A stretch of DNA of 58,110 nt from Calidifontibacillus erzurumensis (GCF_013303125.1 NZ_JABTTE010000023.1:1-58110); one strand, 5' to 3'. Shown: positions 1 through 10,788, counted from the first letter of the stretch. Made by a program: numbers and translations. The notes: generated by a model not told the origin, from the letters alone.

Positions 1-208
<208 letters not shown>

Positions 209-215
209 AAGAAAG

Positions 216-247
216 AAAAAGCAGCATAAAATGCTGCTTTTCTTTTT
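216..247 (+). terminator. Terminator of the rrn operon
   Basis: AAAAGCAGCAT pairs with ATGCTGCTTTT across a very short loop and is followed by a T-rich tail. It begins 8 nt after the 5S 3' end. Confidence 0.9.
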
Positions 248-375
248 TGCATAAAAAGTCGAAACAATTGTTCATACTAGACAGACACAATAAAATCGTC
301 TAATTCATACAATCATAATGCTTTAATCTGATTTTTATATTGAATGTAGCAACTATTCATTTTATTTTGAATTAT

Positions 376-404
376 GTATAAAATTCACTTCGACTGGCGA
401 TACT
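376..404 (+). promoter_or_regulatory. Sigma-F-type promoter of csfB
   Basis: GTATA at 376-380, a 15-nt spacer, then GGCGATACT at 396-404 match the sigma-F consensus (GYWTA, N15, GGNRANANTW) at nearly every fixed position. csfB is a known sigma-F gene in B. subtilis. The start point would lie near 411, giving a leader of about 15-20 nt that holds only the ribosome-binding site. Confidence 0.75.
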
Positions 405-427
405 GTTGCTGTGGAGGTGGAAACTGG

Positions 428-724
428 ATGGACGAAAATAAAAAATTAACAATTAATACGAAACAATGTAGTCAATGGGTGGACAAAAAGATAGAAAAAA
501 AGATGGATAGAATGGGTAGTCGAATAACTGAAAGTAAAGGTTCTGTCGGGGAAACGTGTGTAATATGTGAAAAGAAAAAAGAAAAAGGTATCCATTTATT
601 TACGGAATTTATTTGCAGCGATTGTGAACAAGAAATGGTATCAACTGAAACAAAGGACGAAAAGTACAAATATTATATCAATCAATTGAAAAAGGTTACA
701 GAACCTTTGCTTCACAGAAAATGA
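428..724 (+). CDS. csfB: Anti-sigma factor CsfB (Gin)
   Basis: Forespore anti-sigma factor that in B. subtilis restrains sigma-G early in sporulation. The 98-residue product has the family's zinc-binding pairs C44-x2-C47 and C63-x2-C66 around the conserved GIHLFTEFIC stretch. I chose the ATG at 428 because GGAGGTGG lies 6 nt before it; this leaves about 30-40 extra N-terminal residues compared with the 64-residue B. subtilis protein. Internal in-frame ATGs at 503 and 512 would give a length nearer the family norm but lack a clear Shine-Dalgarno sequence. As in B. subtilis, it directly follows an rrn operon. The xpaC and yaaN genes that follow it in that species are absent here. Confidence 0.9.
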   Translation: MDENKKLTINTKQCSQWVDKKIEKKMDRMGSRITESKGSVGETCVICEKKKEKGIHLFTEFICSDCEQEMVSTETKDEKYKYYINQLKKVTEPLLHRK

Positions 725-726
725 GG

Positions 727-757
727 CAGATCCATAAAGTTTGGGATCTGTTTTTTC
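727..757 (+). terminator. Terminator after csfB
   Basis: CAGATCC (727-733) pairs with GGATCTG (744-750), followed by six T residues. It begins 3 nt after the csfB stop codon. Confidence 0.85.
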
Positions 758-837
758 TTTTATTTTAAAAATAAGTTCAATTGATATTCTACTAAATCAT
801 AGAGTTACATTAAAAGAAGAACATATGAGTATAGCAA

Positions 838-876
838 TTTTGCAGAGGAGTGCAAAAAGGTCACTATTTAAATAGT
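838..876. repeat. Two inverted repeats upstream of the decarboxylase gene
   Basis: TTTTGCA (838-844) and TGCAAAA (851-857) form a 7+6+7 inverted repeat. Six bases later comes a 14-bp perfect palindrome, ACTATTTAAATAGT (863-876). Neither is followed by a T-tract and both lie 40-80 bp before the start codon at 916, so they look like operator or activator sites rather than terminators. The binding protein is unknown. Confidence 0.5.
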
Positions 877-915
877 AATCTTGTAAAATAGAAAATATAA
901 AAAGGAGGTTGAGCA

Positions 916-2370
916 GTGAATCAAGATGAACTCCCTTTATATAGTGCTTTATTAAGACATAGTCATATGAATCCAATTTCATTTCATGTGCCTGGACATA
1001 AAAATAGCACAGTTTTTCCCGCATTAAAACAAAATATATTTAAGGAACTATTAAAAATAGATCAAACAGAGCTTCGGAATTTAGACGACCTCTATGCTCC
1101 TATTGGTGTAATTAAAGATGCTCAAGATTTAACGGCAGCTCTTTATAAAGTGAAAAAGAGTTTTTTTCTTGTTGGAGGTTCGACGGCAGGAAATTTAGCG
1201 ATGATCCTAGCATCTTGTGAACCAAACGATGTTGTTTTTGTCCAACGAAACTGCCATAAATCAATTACAAACGGCTTAAAATTAGCAAAAGTCCGTCCAG
1301 TTTTTTTATCACCGGAATATGATCAAGAAGGACAGTTTTCGACAAATGTTTCACGTGAAACTGTCGAACAAGCACTAAATAAATACGATAATGCAAAAGC
1401 TTTAATTTTAACTTCACCAAACTATTATGGGATTGTTTCAAAAGAGCTGGAACAAATCATTACATATGCAAAAGCAAAAGGATTAATCGTTCTTGTAGAT
1501 GAGGCGCATGGTGCCCATTTAACTTTAGGAGAGCCATTTCCTCCCTCTGCTATTCATTTTGGTGCAGATATCGTTGTACATTCTGCACACAAGACATTAC
1601 CTGCGATGACAATGGGTTCTTTTCTCCATTTCAATAGTCATCGTGTCGATTTAGAAAAATTACAATATTACTTGCAAGTCATTCAGTCTAGCAGTCCATC
1701 ATATCCAATTATGGCTTCATTGGATATAGCTCGATATTATTTGGCTCATATAACAGAAGATGAAAAAATTGCAATAATAGATAGCATTCTACATTTTCGA
1801 GAACAGTTAAACACGGTGCCTCAGCTAAAAATTGTTAAGAGCGATCCACAAAGCTATGCTGACCCATTAAAGGTGATCGTTCAAACGAGGTGCCCTCTAA
1901 CAGGGTTTGAATTGCAAAAAAGGCTTGAAACAGAGTCTATTTACACAGAAATGGCCGATCGTTGGAATGTAGTATTTGTTATGCCGCTTGCTCCTCTAAA
2001 AAATGGGACAACCATTGTTGAAAAAATAAAAAAAGCAGTAGATGGCTTGCCGATTTTAGCCAAGCCTAGACTGACCTTAAACCGAAATAAGGAAGAATAC
2101 ATTTTTTTAAATGAAATTTCAGAACTGGCTCTTACATACGGTGAGATGAAAAATTATTCTAAAGTAAGAATGTCGGTGGAAGAATCGATTCATCGAATTT
2201 CTGCAACCACTATTATTCCTTATCCGCCAGGGGTTCCGTTGCTTATAGAAGGTGAAAAAATAACCGCCGGCCATATCGAACAGTTTATATCATTGCGTAA
2301 AGCTGGTGCTTATTTTCAAAATAACGACGATATTTGGAAAACGGGGATTGAAGTTTTTCAAAGGAAATAA
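916..2370 (+). CDS. yaaO: Orn/Lys/Arg decarboxylase family protein (YaaO type)
   Basis: PLP-dependent basic amino acid decarboxylase of the fold-type I group. The PLP-binding core is visible: DEAHGAH around residue 195, and SAHKTLPAMTMGS with the Schiff-base lysine near residue 226. At 484 residues it has the size of the short Bacillus members (YaaO, SpeA) that lack the N-terminal wing domain of the enterobacterial enzymes. The C-terminal PYPPGVPLL motif is also typical. Translation starts at GTG behind AAGGAGG. The substrate (arginine, lysine or ornithine) cannot be told from sequence alone. It precedes tmk as in B. subtilis, and two inverted repeats upstream suggest regulation. Confidence 0.88.
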   Translation: MNQDELPLYSALLRHSHMNPISFHVPGHKNSTVFPALKQNIFKELLKIDQTELRNLDDLYAPIGVIKDAQDLTAALYKVKKSFFLVGGSTAGNLAMILASCEPNDVVFVQRNCHKSITNGLKLAKVRPVFLSPEYDQEGQFSTNVSRETVEQALNKYDNAKALILTSPNYYGIVSKELEQIITYAKAKGLIVLVDEAHGAHLTLGEPFPPSAIHFGADIVVHSAHKTLPAMTMGSFLHFNSHRVDLEKLQYYLQVIQSSSPSYPIMASLDIARYYLAHITEDEKIAIIDSILHFREQLNTVPQLKIVKSDPQSYADPLKVIVQTRCPLTGFELQKRLETESIYTEMADRWNVVFVMPLAPLKNGTTIVEKIKKAVDGLPILAKPRLTLNRNKEEYIFLNEISELALTYGEMKNYSKVRMSVEESIHRISATTIIPYPPGVPLLIEGEKITAGHIEQFISLRKAGAYFQNNDDIWKTGIEVFQRK

Positions 2371-2443
2371 AAACAATTGGTCATCCGAATAGCAATGTAG
2401 TAATCTATGAGTATGAAAAACAAATGAGATGTAGGAGAATTTC

Positions 2444-3076
2444 ATGGAAACAGGATTATTTATTACGTTTGAAGGACCGGAGGGAGCGGGAAAGACAACG
2501 ATCATCCAGCGCATTTTTAAATATTTGACCTCTGAGGGGCAATCTGTTGTAATAACCCGCGAACCTGGAGGTATAGAAATAGCCGAGAAAATTCGTTCGC
2601 TAATATTAGATAAAAATCATACAATGATGGATGGGCGTACAGAAGCATTATTGTACGCTGCTGCAAGAAGGCAGCATTTAGTGGAGAAAATCGTTCCAGC
2701 CCTTACAAATGGACAAATCGTTTTATGTGATCGATTCATTGATAGCAGTTTAGCTTATCAAGGGTATGCACGTGGACTTGGCATTGATCAAGTATTACAA
2801 ATTAATCAATTTGCTATAGATGGTTGGATGCCGCATTTAACATTTTATCTCGATGTTACGCCAGAAATAGGCCTTGAGAGAATCAATAATAGTAAAGGGC
2901 GGGAAATTAACCGCTTGGATTTAGAAACTATGGAATTTCATTACAAAGTTCGGGAAGGATATATACAGTTGATTGAGCGTTTTCCAGAACGAATCAAAAC
3001 AATCAACGCCGAGCAGCCAGAAGATGATGTTTATGAAGACGTTAAAACCATCATTAAACAATTATTAATGATATAA
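2444..3076 (+). CDS. tmk: Thymidylate kinase
   Basis: Phosphorylates dTMP to dTDP with ATP in the cytoplasm, an essential step in dTTP supply. The 210-residue product has the P-loop [10 protein letters not shown] (residues 10-19), the [14 protein letters not shown] substrate motif (about residues 96-110) and the LID region near [15 protein letters not shown] before the ATG provides the ribosome-binding site. It is the first of a group of replication genes with holB and yabA. In B. subtilis darA (yaaQ) and yaaR follow it; here holB starts only 55 nt downstream. Confidence 0.96.
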   Translation: METGLFITFEGPEGAGKTTIIQRIFKYLTSEGQSVVITREPGGIEIAEKIRSLILDKNHTMMDGRTEALLYAAARRQHLVEKIVPALTNGQIVLCDRFIDSSLAYQGYARGLGIDQVLQINQFAIDGWMPHLTFYLDVTPEIGLERINNSKGREINRLDLETMEFHYKVREGYIQLIERFPERIKTINAEQPEDDVYEDVKTIIKQLLMI

Positions 3077-3131
3077 TGAGTGTATGACGCTCTAAAAAAT
3101 TGAACGTGAATTATAAAAATTGGTGATCATT

Positions 3132-4124
3132 ATGCAAACGTGGGAACAGTTACAAACAATACAGCCGAATGTAGTAAGGATGTTGACAAATAGTATTTTG
3201 AAAGACCGGGTTGCCCATGCTTATTTATTTGAAGGCGGCCGAGGGACAGGTAAAAAAGAAATTAGCATCCAATTTGCTAAAAGCTGTTTTTGTAACAATA
3301 AAACAGGAGCAGAACCTTGCCATGTCTGTATTGAATGCAAGCGGATCGATTCAGGGAATCATCCTGATGTTCTCTTTATATCACCAGATGGTCTATCATT
3401 AAAAAAAGAGCAAATTATAGAGTTGCAACGTGAATTTTCAAAGAAGAGCGTCGAAGCAAAAGGAAAAATTTATATACTAGAACATGCTGATAAAATGACG
3501 ACGCAAGCTGCCAATAGTTTATTAAAATTCCTTGAGGAACCTAGTGGACGAACAGTTGCCATCCTTCTCACTGAACAAGTGCAGCAAATTTTGCCGACAA
3601 TTCTTTCAAGATGCCAAATTTTGAATTTTAAACCGTTGCCGCCAGATTTGCTATTAGAAAAATTAATTGAGCAAGGGGTTCCAAACCATTTAGGAAAATT
3701 AGTTTCATCTCTTACCAATAATTTAAATGAAGCACTTGGGATTCTTTCAGATGAATGGTTTGCACAAGCTCGAACGATAGTGATACAATTAAATGAATTC
3801 CTCATAAAGCGAGGAGGCTCCCAGGCTCTATTATTTTTACAAGAAAAATGGATGCCTCATTTTAAGGAAAAGGAGCAGCTGAATACAGGTTTGGACTTAT
3901 TATTATTATGGTTTAAAGATTTATTATATATCCTGATAGGAAAAGAAAATAACATCATTTATATAGATCAAACAGAATTGCTTGAGGAACAGTCAGTAGG
4001 TTATTCTCAAAAGAAAATAGCCGATCATTTAGCTCTAATTTTAGAAGCTAAAAAGCGGCTGAATGCCAATGTAAATCCTTCATTATTGATGGAGCAGCTG
4101 ATACTCAAGTTGCAGGAGGGATAA
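3132..4124 (+). CDS. holB: DNA polymerase III delta-prime subunit
   Basis: Clamp-loader subunit that helps open and load the beta sliding clamp at the replication fork. The 330-residue product has the degenerate P-loop GGRGTGKK (about residues 35-42), four zinc-site cysteines between residues 52 and 69 (a Cys pair, CHVC and EC), and the LLKFLEEPSG sensor region. I chose ATG 3132, because GGTGAT lies just upstream and MQTWEQL is the usual N-terminus; in-frame TTG 3120 and GTG 3123 are possible alternatives. Length matches the B. subtilis protein. The next gene, ricT, follows after 3 nt. Confidence 0.94.
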   Translation: MQTWEQLQTIQPNVVRMLTNSILKDRVAHAYLFEGGRGTGKKEISIQFAKSCFCNNKTGAEPCHVCIECKRIDSGNHPDVLFISPDGLSLKKEQIIELQREFSKKSVEAKGKIYILEHADKMTTQAANSLLKFLEEPSGRTVAILLTEQVQQILPTILSRCQILNFKPLPPDLLLEKLIEQGVPNHLGKLVSSLTNNLNEALGILSDEWFAQARTIVIQLNEFLIKRGGSQALLFLQEKWMPHFKEKEQLNTGLDLLLLWFKDLLYILIGKENNIIYIDQTELLEEQSVGYSQKKIADHLALILEAKKRLNANVNPSLLMEQLILKLQEG

Positions 4125-4127
4125 GGC

Positions 4128-4943
4128 TTGTATGAAGTAGTTGGTGTCCGCTTTAAAAAAGCGGGAAAAATATATTATTTTGATCCAGGTGAGTTGCAAA
4201 TTCAAAAAGGAGACCATGTCATTGTTGAAACCGTACGCGGCATTGAGTATGGCAAAGTAGTAACGAATCCTAAACAAGTGGATGAGCATGACATTGTGTT
4301 GCCGCTAAAAAAAGTTATTCGATTAGCGGATGAAAAAGATTTGCTCAACGTAGAAGAAAATAAAAAAGAAGCAAAAAAAGCGTATACCATTTGCATGGAA
4401 AAAATTGAAGAGCATGGACTAGAAATGAAGCTCGTCGAAGTCGAGTATACGTTTGATAGAAATAAAATTATCTTTTATTTTACTGCTGATGGACGGATTG
4501 ATTTCCGTGAATTAGTAAAAGATTTGGCTGCAATTTTTAGAACGAGAATTGAGTTGCGCCAAATTGGTGTCCGTGATGAAGCGAAAATGCTTGGCGGGAT
4601 TGGCCCTTGCGGCAGAATCCTTTGTTGTTCAACGTTTTTGGGGGATTTTGACCCGGTATCGATTAAAATGGCAAAAGATCAAAACTTATCATTAAATCCG
4701 GCGAAAATTTCCGGACTTTGTGGACGACTCATGTGCTGTTTAAAATTTGAAAATGATGATTATGAAACAGCTAAAGCAGAACTGCCTGACTTGGGCGAGT
4801 CAATTATGACACCGCAAGGAAGTGGAAAAGTAGTCGGTATCAATATACTAGATGGGGTCGTTCAAGTAGAATTATTTGAACTTGAACGCGTAGTAGAATA
4901 TACAATTGGTGAATTACTTGAACAGGGAACGATGTCGTTTTAG
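4128..4943 (+). CDS. ricT: RicT (YaaT), PSP1-domain Fe-S protein
   Basis: With RicA and RicF it forms a complex that stimulates RNase Y-dependent mRNA maturation and supports competence, sporulation and biofilm formation in B. subtilis. The 271-residue product carries the cysteine clusters expected for Fe-S binding: C161, C166 and C167 in a CGRILCC motif and C198, C203 and C204 in CGRLMCC. Translation starts at TTG 4128 behind AGGAGGG. The overlapping ATG at 4132 is in another frame and stops at once. It is tightly coupled to holB and followed by yabA, as in B. subtilis. Confidence 0.94.
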   Translation: MYEVVGVRFKKAGKIYYFDPGELQIQKGDHVIVETVRGIEYGKVVTNPKQVDEHDIVLPLKKVIRLADEKDLLNVEENKKEAKKAYTICMEKIEEHGLEMKLVEVEYTFDRNKIIFYFTADGRIDFRELVKDLAAIFRTRIELRQIGVRDEAKMLGGIGPCGRILCCSTFLGDFDPVSIKMAKDQNLSLNPAKISGLCGRLMCCLKFENDDYETAKAELPDLGESIMTPQGSGKVVGINILDGVVQVELFELERVVEYTIGELLEQGTMSF

Positions 4944-4967
4944 GCCACGAAATAGAGGTGTTTTCAA

Positions 4968-5318
4968 GTGGACAAAAAACAATTATTTGACCAAGCTATT
5001 CATCTTGAAGAACAAATCAGCCATCTATATAAACAATTAGGTGAATTTAAAATACAACTGGCCGAACTATTAGAAGAAAATCACCAATTACAAATGGAAA
5101 ACCATCACCTTAGACAGCGCCTTGAAAAAGAGGTAAAAAAGGGAGAAGGCAAAAAGAAAAAAAGTAAGCAAGAGAAAACAGTGGCTGATATAGGAGAAGG
5201 TTATGACAACTTAGCCCGGCTTTATCAAGAAGGCTTCCATATATGTAATGTTCATTATGGAAGTGTGCGGCAAGAAGGAGATTGTTTGTTTTGCCTATCG
5301 TTTTTAAATAAAAAATAG
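4968..5318 (+). CDS. yabA: Replication initiation control protein YabA
   Basis: Negative regulator of chromosome replication initiation that contacts DnaA and the DnaN clamp. The 116-residue product begins with a long coiled coil (about residues 5-58, glutamate and leucine rich), then a lysine-rich linker, then a C-terminal zinc module with H91, C93, H96 and C106-x2-C109. Translation starts at GTG 4968, preceded by AGAGGTG. It ends the tmk-holB-ricT-yabA group and a good terminator follows. Confidence 0.94.
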   Translation: MDKKQLFDQAIHLEEQISHLYKQLGEFKIQLAELLEENHQLQMENHHLRQRLEKEVKKGEGKKKKSKQEKTVADIGEGYDNLARLYQEGFHICNVHYGSVRQEGDCLFCLSFLNKK

Positions 5319-5332
5319 AATTTTAAATGTAT

Positions 5333-5364
5333 GAGCCTTTCCTTCATAAGGGAAAGGCTTTTTA
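5333..5364 (+). terminator. Terminator after yabA
   Basis: AGCCTTTCC pairs with GGAAAGGCT over a short loop, followed by TTTT. It lies 14 nt after the yabA stop. Confidence 0.88.
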
Positions 5365-5574
5365 GGCAAAAAAGGACACAAAAATTTATGATATTCACAA
5401 AAATATTTGTTCTATCGCACATGCCTTTAATCTGCTAGGAATCTTTTTTATACTTTGTGAAGGAAATGCAATCAAACTACAGGAAATAGATAGCTAAATG
5501 ATCGTTTTATATAAGAGTAATATTATGTACTTTTTCATTTGTTATGTTGTCATCAATGAATAAGGAAGGTTTTT

Positions 5575-6318
5575 ATGATTGAATTATATGATGATGAACG
5601 TTTAGATTATTTATTGGATGAGCGGATGAAGATTGTTCAAAGTCCCTCTGTTTTTAATTTTTCATTAGATGCAGTGCTCCTTGCCAATTTTGTATATGTC
5701 CCGATTCAAAAAGGAAATTTGATTGATTTATGTACAGGAAATGCTGTTATCCCTCTCCTTTTGAGTGAGCGGACAAAGGGGACGATTACAGGTGTTGAAA
5801 TCCAGGAACGAATTTATGATATGGCTAAAAGGAGCATTCGGTATAATCAATTGGAGAACCGCTTGTCTGTCATTCACGGTGATATAAAAGATATGCCGAA
5901 TTTACTTGGACATGGTAATTACGATGTTGTTACTTGTAATCCGCCTTATTTCCCTACACCGAGTGAAACACAATACAACGAAAATCCTCATTTGGCGATT
6001 GCCCGCCATGAAATTTTTTGCACATTGGAAGATGTCGTTAGGGTGTCAAGCCAGCTTGTCCGCCACGGTGGGAAAGTTGCTTATGTTCACCGTCCAGAAC
6101 GGTTGTTAGATATCGTAACTTTGATGAGACAATATAAAATTGAGCCAAAACGAATGCGGCTTGTCTATCCAAAAGCGGGGAAAGAAGCAAATACGCTTTT
6201 GATTGAAGGGACAAAGTACGGCAAGGCTGGTTTAAAAATATTGCCTCCGCTTTTTGTATATAAAGAAAACAATGAATATACAGAGGAGTTACTAGAAATT
6301 TTGTATGGAAAACGATAA
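5575..6318 (+). CDS. yabB: TrmN6-like tRNA (adenine-N6) methyltransferase
   Basis: SAM-dependent methyltransferase of the TrmN6 (YfiC) group, which methylates A37 of tRNA1(Val) in E. coli; the target here is inferred. In the 247-residue product, SAM motif I is [10 protein letters not shown] (residues 51-60) and the N6-adenine catalytic motif is NPPYF (from residue 122). The ATG lies behind AAGGAAGG. The 3' end overlaps yazA by 14 nt and yazA in turn overlaps rsmI, so the three form one translationally coupled unit of nucleic acid modification genes. Confidence 0.88.
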   Translation: MIELYDDERLDYLLDERMKIVQSPSVFNFSLDAVLLANFVYVPIQKGNLIDLCTGNAVIPLLLSERTKGTITGVEIQERIYDMAKRSIRYNQLENRLSVIHGDIKDMPNLLGHGNYDVVTCNPPYFPTPSETQYNENPHLAIARHEIFCTLEDVVRVSSQLVRHGGKVAYVHRPERLLDIVTLMRQYKIEPKRMRLVYPKAGKEANTLLIEGTKYGKAGLKILPPLFVYKENNEYTEELLEILYGKR

Positions 6319-6595
6319 ACATTATGTATATATTTTGGAATGTTCTGACGGCACGTATTACACAGGATACACAAATCATTTAGAGAAAAGAATAGCCATG
6401 CACCAAGCTGGAAAAGGAGCAAAATATACGAGAGGCAGAAGACCTGTCGAACTTTTATTTTCGGAAAATTTTTCTTCTAAATCGGAGGCCCTTAAAGCAG
6501 AATACAATATTAAACGACTATCAAGGACGCAAAAAGAGGAATATATCCGTTATAGAAAACTTTGTGGAAAAAGGGGGGACCAAGGTGAGAACTGA
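6305..6595 (+). CDS. yazA: GIY-YIG domain protein YazA
   Basis: Small single-domain protein of the UPF0213 GIY-YIG family, related to the nuclease domain of UvrC. In the 96-residue product, [18 protein letters not shown] carries the YVY/YTGYT signature, and the conserved arginine and glutamate of the fold lie in the following helices. The physiological substrate is not known. The gene overlaps yabB by 14 nt upstream and rsmI by 11 nt downstream, matching B. subtilis order. Confidence 0.9.
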   Translation: MENDKHYVYILECSDGTYYTGYTNHLEKRIAMHQAGKGAKYTRGRRPVELLFSENFSSKSEALKAEYNIKRLSRTQKEEYIRYRKLCGKRGDQGEN

Positions 6596-7475
6596 GCAAA
6601 AAAGCTTCCATTTGGAACAAGAAGGAGCCCTTTATTTAGTACCGACGCCCATTGGGAATCTTGAGGATATTACGCTACGTGCGATACGAATGTTAAAAGA
6701 AGCGGATTTAATTGCAGCTGAAGATACGCGGCAGACGATCAAGCTATTAAATCATTTTGAAATTAAAAAACCCTTAATTAGTTACCATGAACATAATAAA
6801 AGGGAAAGCGGTAAAAAAATTTTAGAAGAGATTCGCCAAGGAAAAAAAGTCGTGCTTGTTAGTGATGCAGGAATGCCGGTTATTTCTGATCCTGGGAATG
6901 ATTTAGTTGTTGAAGCGCTTGAGGAAAATTTGAAGGTCATTGCGTTGCCAGGAGCCAATGCAGCGCTGACAGCTTTGGTTGCATCAGGACTACCAACTGA
7001 CCATTTTTATTTTTATGGATTTTTGCCAAGAGAAAAAAAAGAAAGAACTCAAGAACTTGAAAGATTAAAACAAATAAAAGATCCGGTTATTTTTTATGAA
7101 GCTCCCCATCGATTAAAAGAAACGCTGACAGCCATTGAACAAGCTTGGGGCAATCGACGTGCTTCTCTTTCCCGCGAATTGACAAAAAAGTACGAAGAAT
7201 ATATTAGAGGTACAATTCATGAATTGTTGGAGTGGATTTCTGCTGGAACAATTAGAGGGGAGTTTTGTTTAGTTGTGGAAGGTGCAAGTGAAGAACAATT
7301 GGAACAGGAAGAAAAATGGTGGGCTCATCTACAATTGAAAGATCATGTTCAATATTATATTGAAAAAGAAGGCATGCGTTCAAAAGAAGCAATTAAACGG
7401 GTTGCTGAAGAGCGGGAGATGCCGAAAAGAATGGTCTATCAAGCTTTCCATATGAGTGACATGGAAATTACTTAA
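6585..7475 (+). CDS. rsmI: 16S rRNA 2'-O-ribose C1402 methyltransferase
   Basis: Methylates the 2'-O of C1402 in the decoding centre of 16S rRNA. The product shows the tetrapyrrole-methylase fold motifs LVPTPIGNLEDIT (about residues 18-30), AAEDTR, SDAGMPVISDPG and the LPGANAALTAL stretch. I chose GTG 6585 because GGGGGG lies 6 nt upstream and the resulting N-terminus has the family length (296 residues); GTG 6564 would add seven residues with no ribosome-binding site. The start lies inside the end of yazA. Confidence 0.93.
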   Translation: MRTEQKSFHLEQEGALYLVPTPIGNLEDITLRAIRMLKEADLIAAEDTRQTIKLLNHFEIKKPLISYHEHNKRESGKKILEEIRQGKKVVLVSDAGMPVISDPGNDLVVEALEENLKVIALPGANAALTALVASGLPTDHFYFYGFLPREKKERTQELERLKQIKDPVIFYEAPHRLKETLTAIEQAWGNRRASLSRELTKKYEEYIRGTIHELLEWISAGTIRGEFCLVVEGASEEQLEQEEKWWAHLQLKDHVQYYIEKEGMRSKEAIKRVAEEREMPKRMVYQAFHMSDMEIT

Positions 7476-7556
7476 AAATATAAACCTTAGTAATTGGTTA
7501 TCGTTATACCTTTTGGTTTGAGAGGATTTTCTTAATAGAAAAGTTTTAAAAACAAA

Positions 7557-7594
7557 AAAGTGGAGAAACGCTAGATTGTTTTTCTCCACTTATT
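7557..7594 (-). terminator. Terminator between convergent rsmI and abrB
   Basis: AAGTGGAGAAA pairs with TTTCTCCACTT. On the minus strand the stem is followed by TTTTTTGTTTTT, a strong U-tract, so it suits transcripts coming from abrB. On the plus strand the tail is weaker (TTATTTAAT). It probably works in both directions. Confidence 0.7.
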
Positions 7595-7932
7595 TAATAG
7601 GAACTTTTATTTTGTGATGGCGTTTAGCAACAATAAACGGCGTTGATAATGAAAGTAATTCTCATATTTCAGCACCTAGTGGTAGTACGGAAAAGTCCAA
7701 CTGCAATGGAATCAATCAATTATAATTCTTTTAATTTAGTGGATCTTAATCTCAGCATAAAAGAGGCGGCTGTTCGCTGAGATGATCATAGGAAGGATAT
7801 TGGCAATTAATGTTGCCAAATAGCAGTTTATTGTATGACCACAAGGAGCTGAAATAATTATTAATTAGATCTTTTATAGATTTTTATTGTTATACTAGCT
7901 TTCTAGACTTTCTTAAAAATTGAATGCTTGTT
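7595..7932. other. Gene-poor gap between rsmI and abrB
   Basis: No recognisable gene. It contains an unassigned 43-codon + strand frame (7649-7780) with no good ribosome-binding site, an 8-bp inverted repeat ATCTCAGC/GCTGAGAT (7749-7783), and a second inverted repeat TTGGCAA/TTGCCAA (7800-7819). Neither hairpin has a T-tract on either strand. It may hold the abrB 3' untranslated region or decayed sequence. Confidence 0.4.
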
Positions 7933-8217
7933 TTATTTAGAGGCAGCAAGGCTTTCTTGCAGTTCTTTTAATAAAATCTCTGCACCTTCACGGCTTAAAA
8001 CAATTTTGCCATTTGCCAATGTAAAGTTGTTATCAGAGATTTCACCAGTAATCGTACATGTCATATTAGGCTTGTACTTCTTTAAAATAATGCGGTCATC
8101 ATCAACATAAATTTCAAGGGCATCTTTTTCAGCAATACCCAATGTGCGGCGTAATTCAATTGGAATAACGACGCGGCCTAACTCATCAACCTTACGAACA
8201 ATTCCTGTAGACTTCAT
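7933..8217 (-). CDS. abrB: Transition-state regulator AbrB
   Basis: Global DNA-binding repressor of post-exponential genes; Spo0A relieves it by shutting off abrB. The 94-residue product has the N-terminal swapped-hairpin DNA-binding domain (KSTGIVRKVDELGRVVIPIE from residue 2) nearly identical to B. subtilis AbrB, and a C-terminal multimerisation segment. It is one of only two minus-strand genes here and is divergent from metG. The SpoVT protein at 27618 carries the same N-terminal fold. A near-consensus sigma-A promoter and a Spo0A box lie upstream. Confidence 0.97.
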   Translation of the reverse strand: MKSTGIVRKVDELGRVVIPIELRRTLGIAEKDALEIYVDDDRIILKKYKPNMTCTITGEISDNNFTLANGKIVLSREGAEILLKELQESLAASK

Positions 8218-8274
8218 TTGATCAATCTCCCTTTTAAATAAAAATAATATATTTTAATATTTTTCTTCGCCATC

Positions 8275-8284
8275 ATTCGACAAA
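8275..8284 (-). promoter_or_regulatory. Spo0A box in the abrB leader
   Basis: Read on the minus strand this is TTTGTCGAAT, the consensus 0A box. It lies about 15-25 bp downstream of the abrB -10 element, the position used for Spo0A repression of abrB in B. subtilis. Confidence 0.75.
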
Positions 8285-8299
8285 TTTCTGTCTGTTTCC

Positions 8300-8328
8300 A
8301 TCATAACAATTTTTCCCAAAAACGTCAA
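8300..8328 (-). promoter_or_regulatory. Sigma-A promoter of abrB
   Basis: On the minus strand TTGACG (8328-8323), a 17-bp spacer and TATGAT (8305-8300). Transcription would begin near 8293, leaving a leader of about 75 nt that includes the Spo0A box. Confidence 0.75.
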
Positions 8329-8671
8329 CTTTATTTTTGTAAAAAAAGTGTAGATTTTTTATAAAATGTAAATAGTAAATAGGAAAAAATGTTGATATTA
8401 AAACTTTCTAAATATTACCCTTTAAAAATAGTGAAAAAGCAATTACTATGTTAATTTTACAATAAATGACATTGTTTATAAGTGATTTTTGTCACATTAG
8501 ACAGAAAAAATTCGACAAAATTCTACATTTATAAGAATAATAAAAAAGTTGGTTAGAAGAATCGTTGGAGAGGTATTTAGTAAATTCAGATTAGGTTCTT
8601 AACCTATAAAAATTTTTTCATACTAAATATCAAGAAAAGACCATTTCAAAGAGGTATGAAAAGGAAGAATC
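8329..8671. other. AT-rich intergenic region between abrB and metG
   Basis: No gene is visible. A second Spo0A-like box (minus strand TTTTGTCGAAT, 8510-8520) lies here. A short inverted repeat AGGTT/AACCT near 8594 is followed by an A/T tract. The rest is AT-rich. I saw no T-box sequence that would regulate metG. Confidence 0.5.
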
Positions 8672-10724
<2,053 letters not shown>

Positions 10725-10730
10725 TTTCTT

Positions 10731-10760
10731 GGAGGCCGACTAACTGGTAAGTTGGCCTTC
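10731..10760 (+). other. Hairpin between metG and tatD
   Basis: GGAGGCCGACT pairs with AGTTGGCCTTC (11 bp including two G-U pairs) around an 8-nt loop. No T-tract follows, so it is more likely a stability or processing element than a terminator. Confidence 0.5.
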
Positions 10761-10788
10761 TATGTTAAATAAACGAGGGAGTTGCTTT

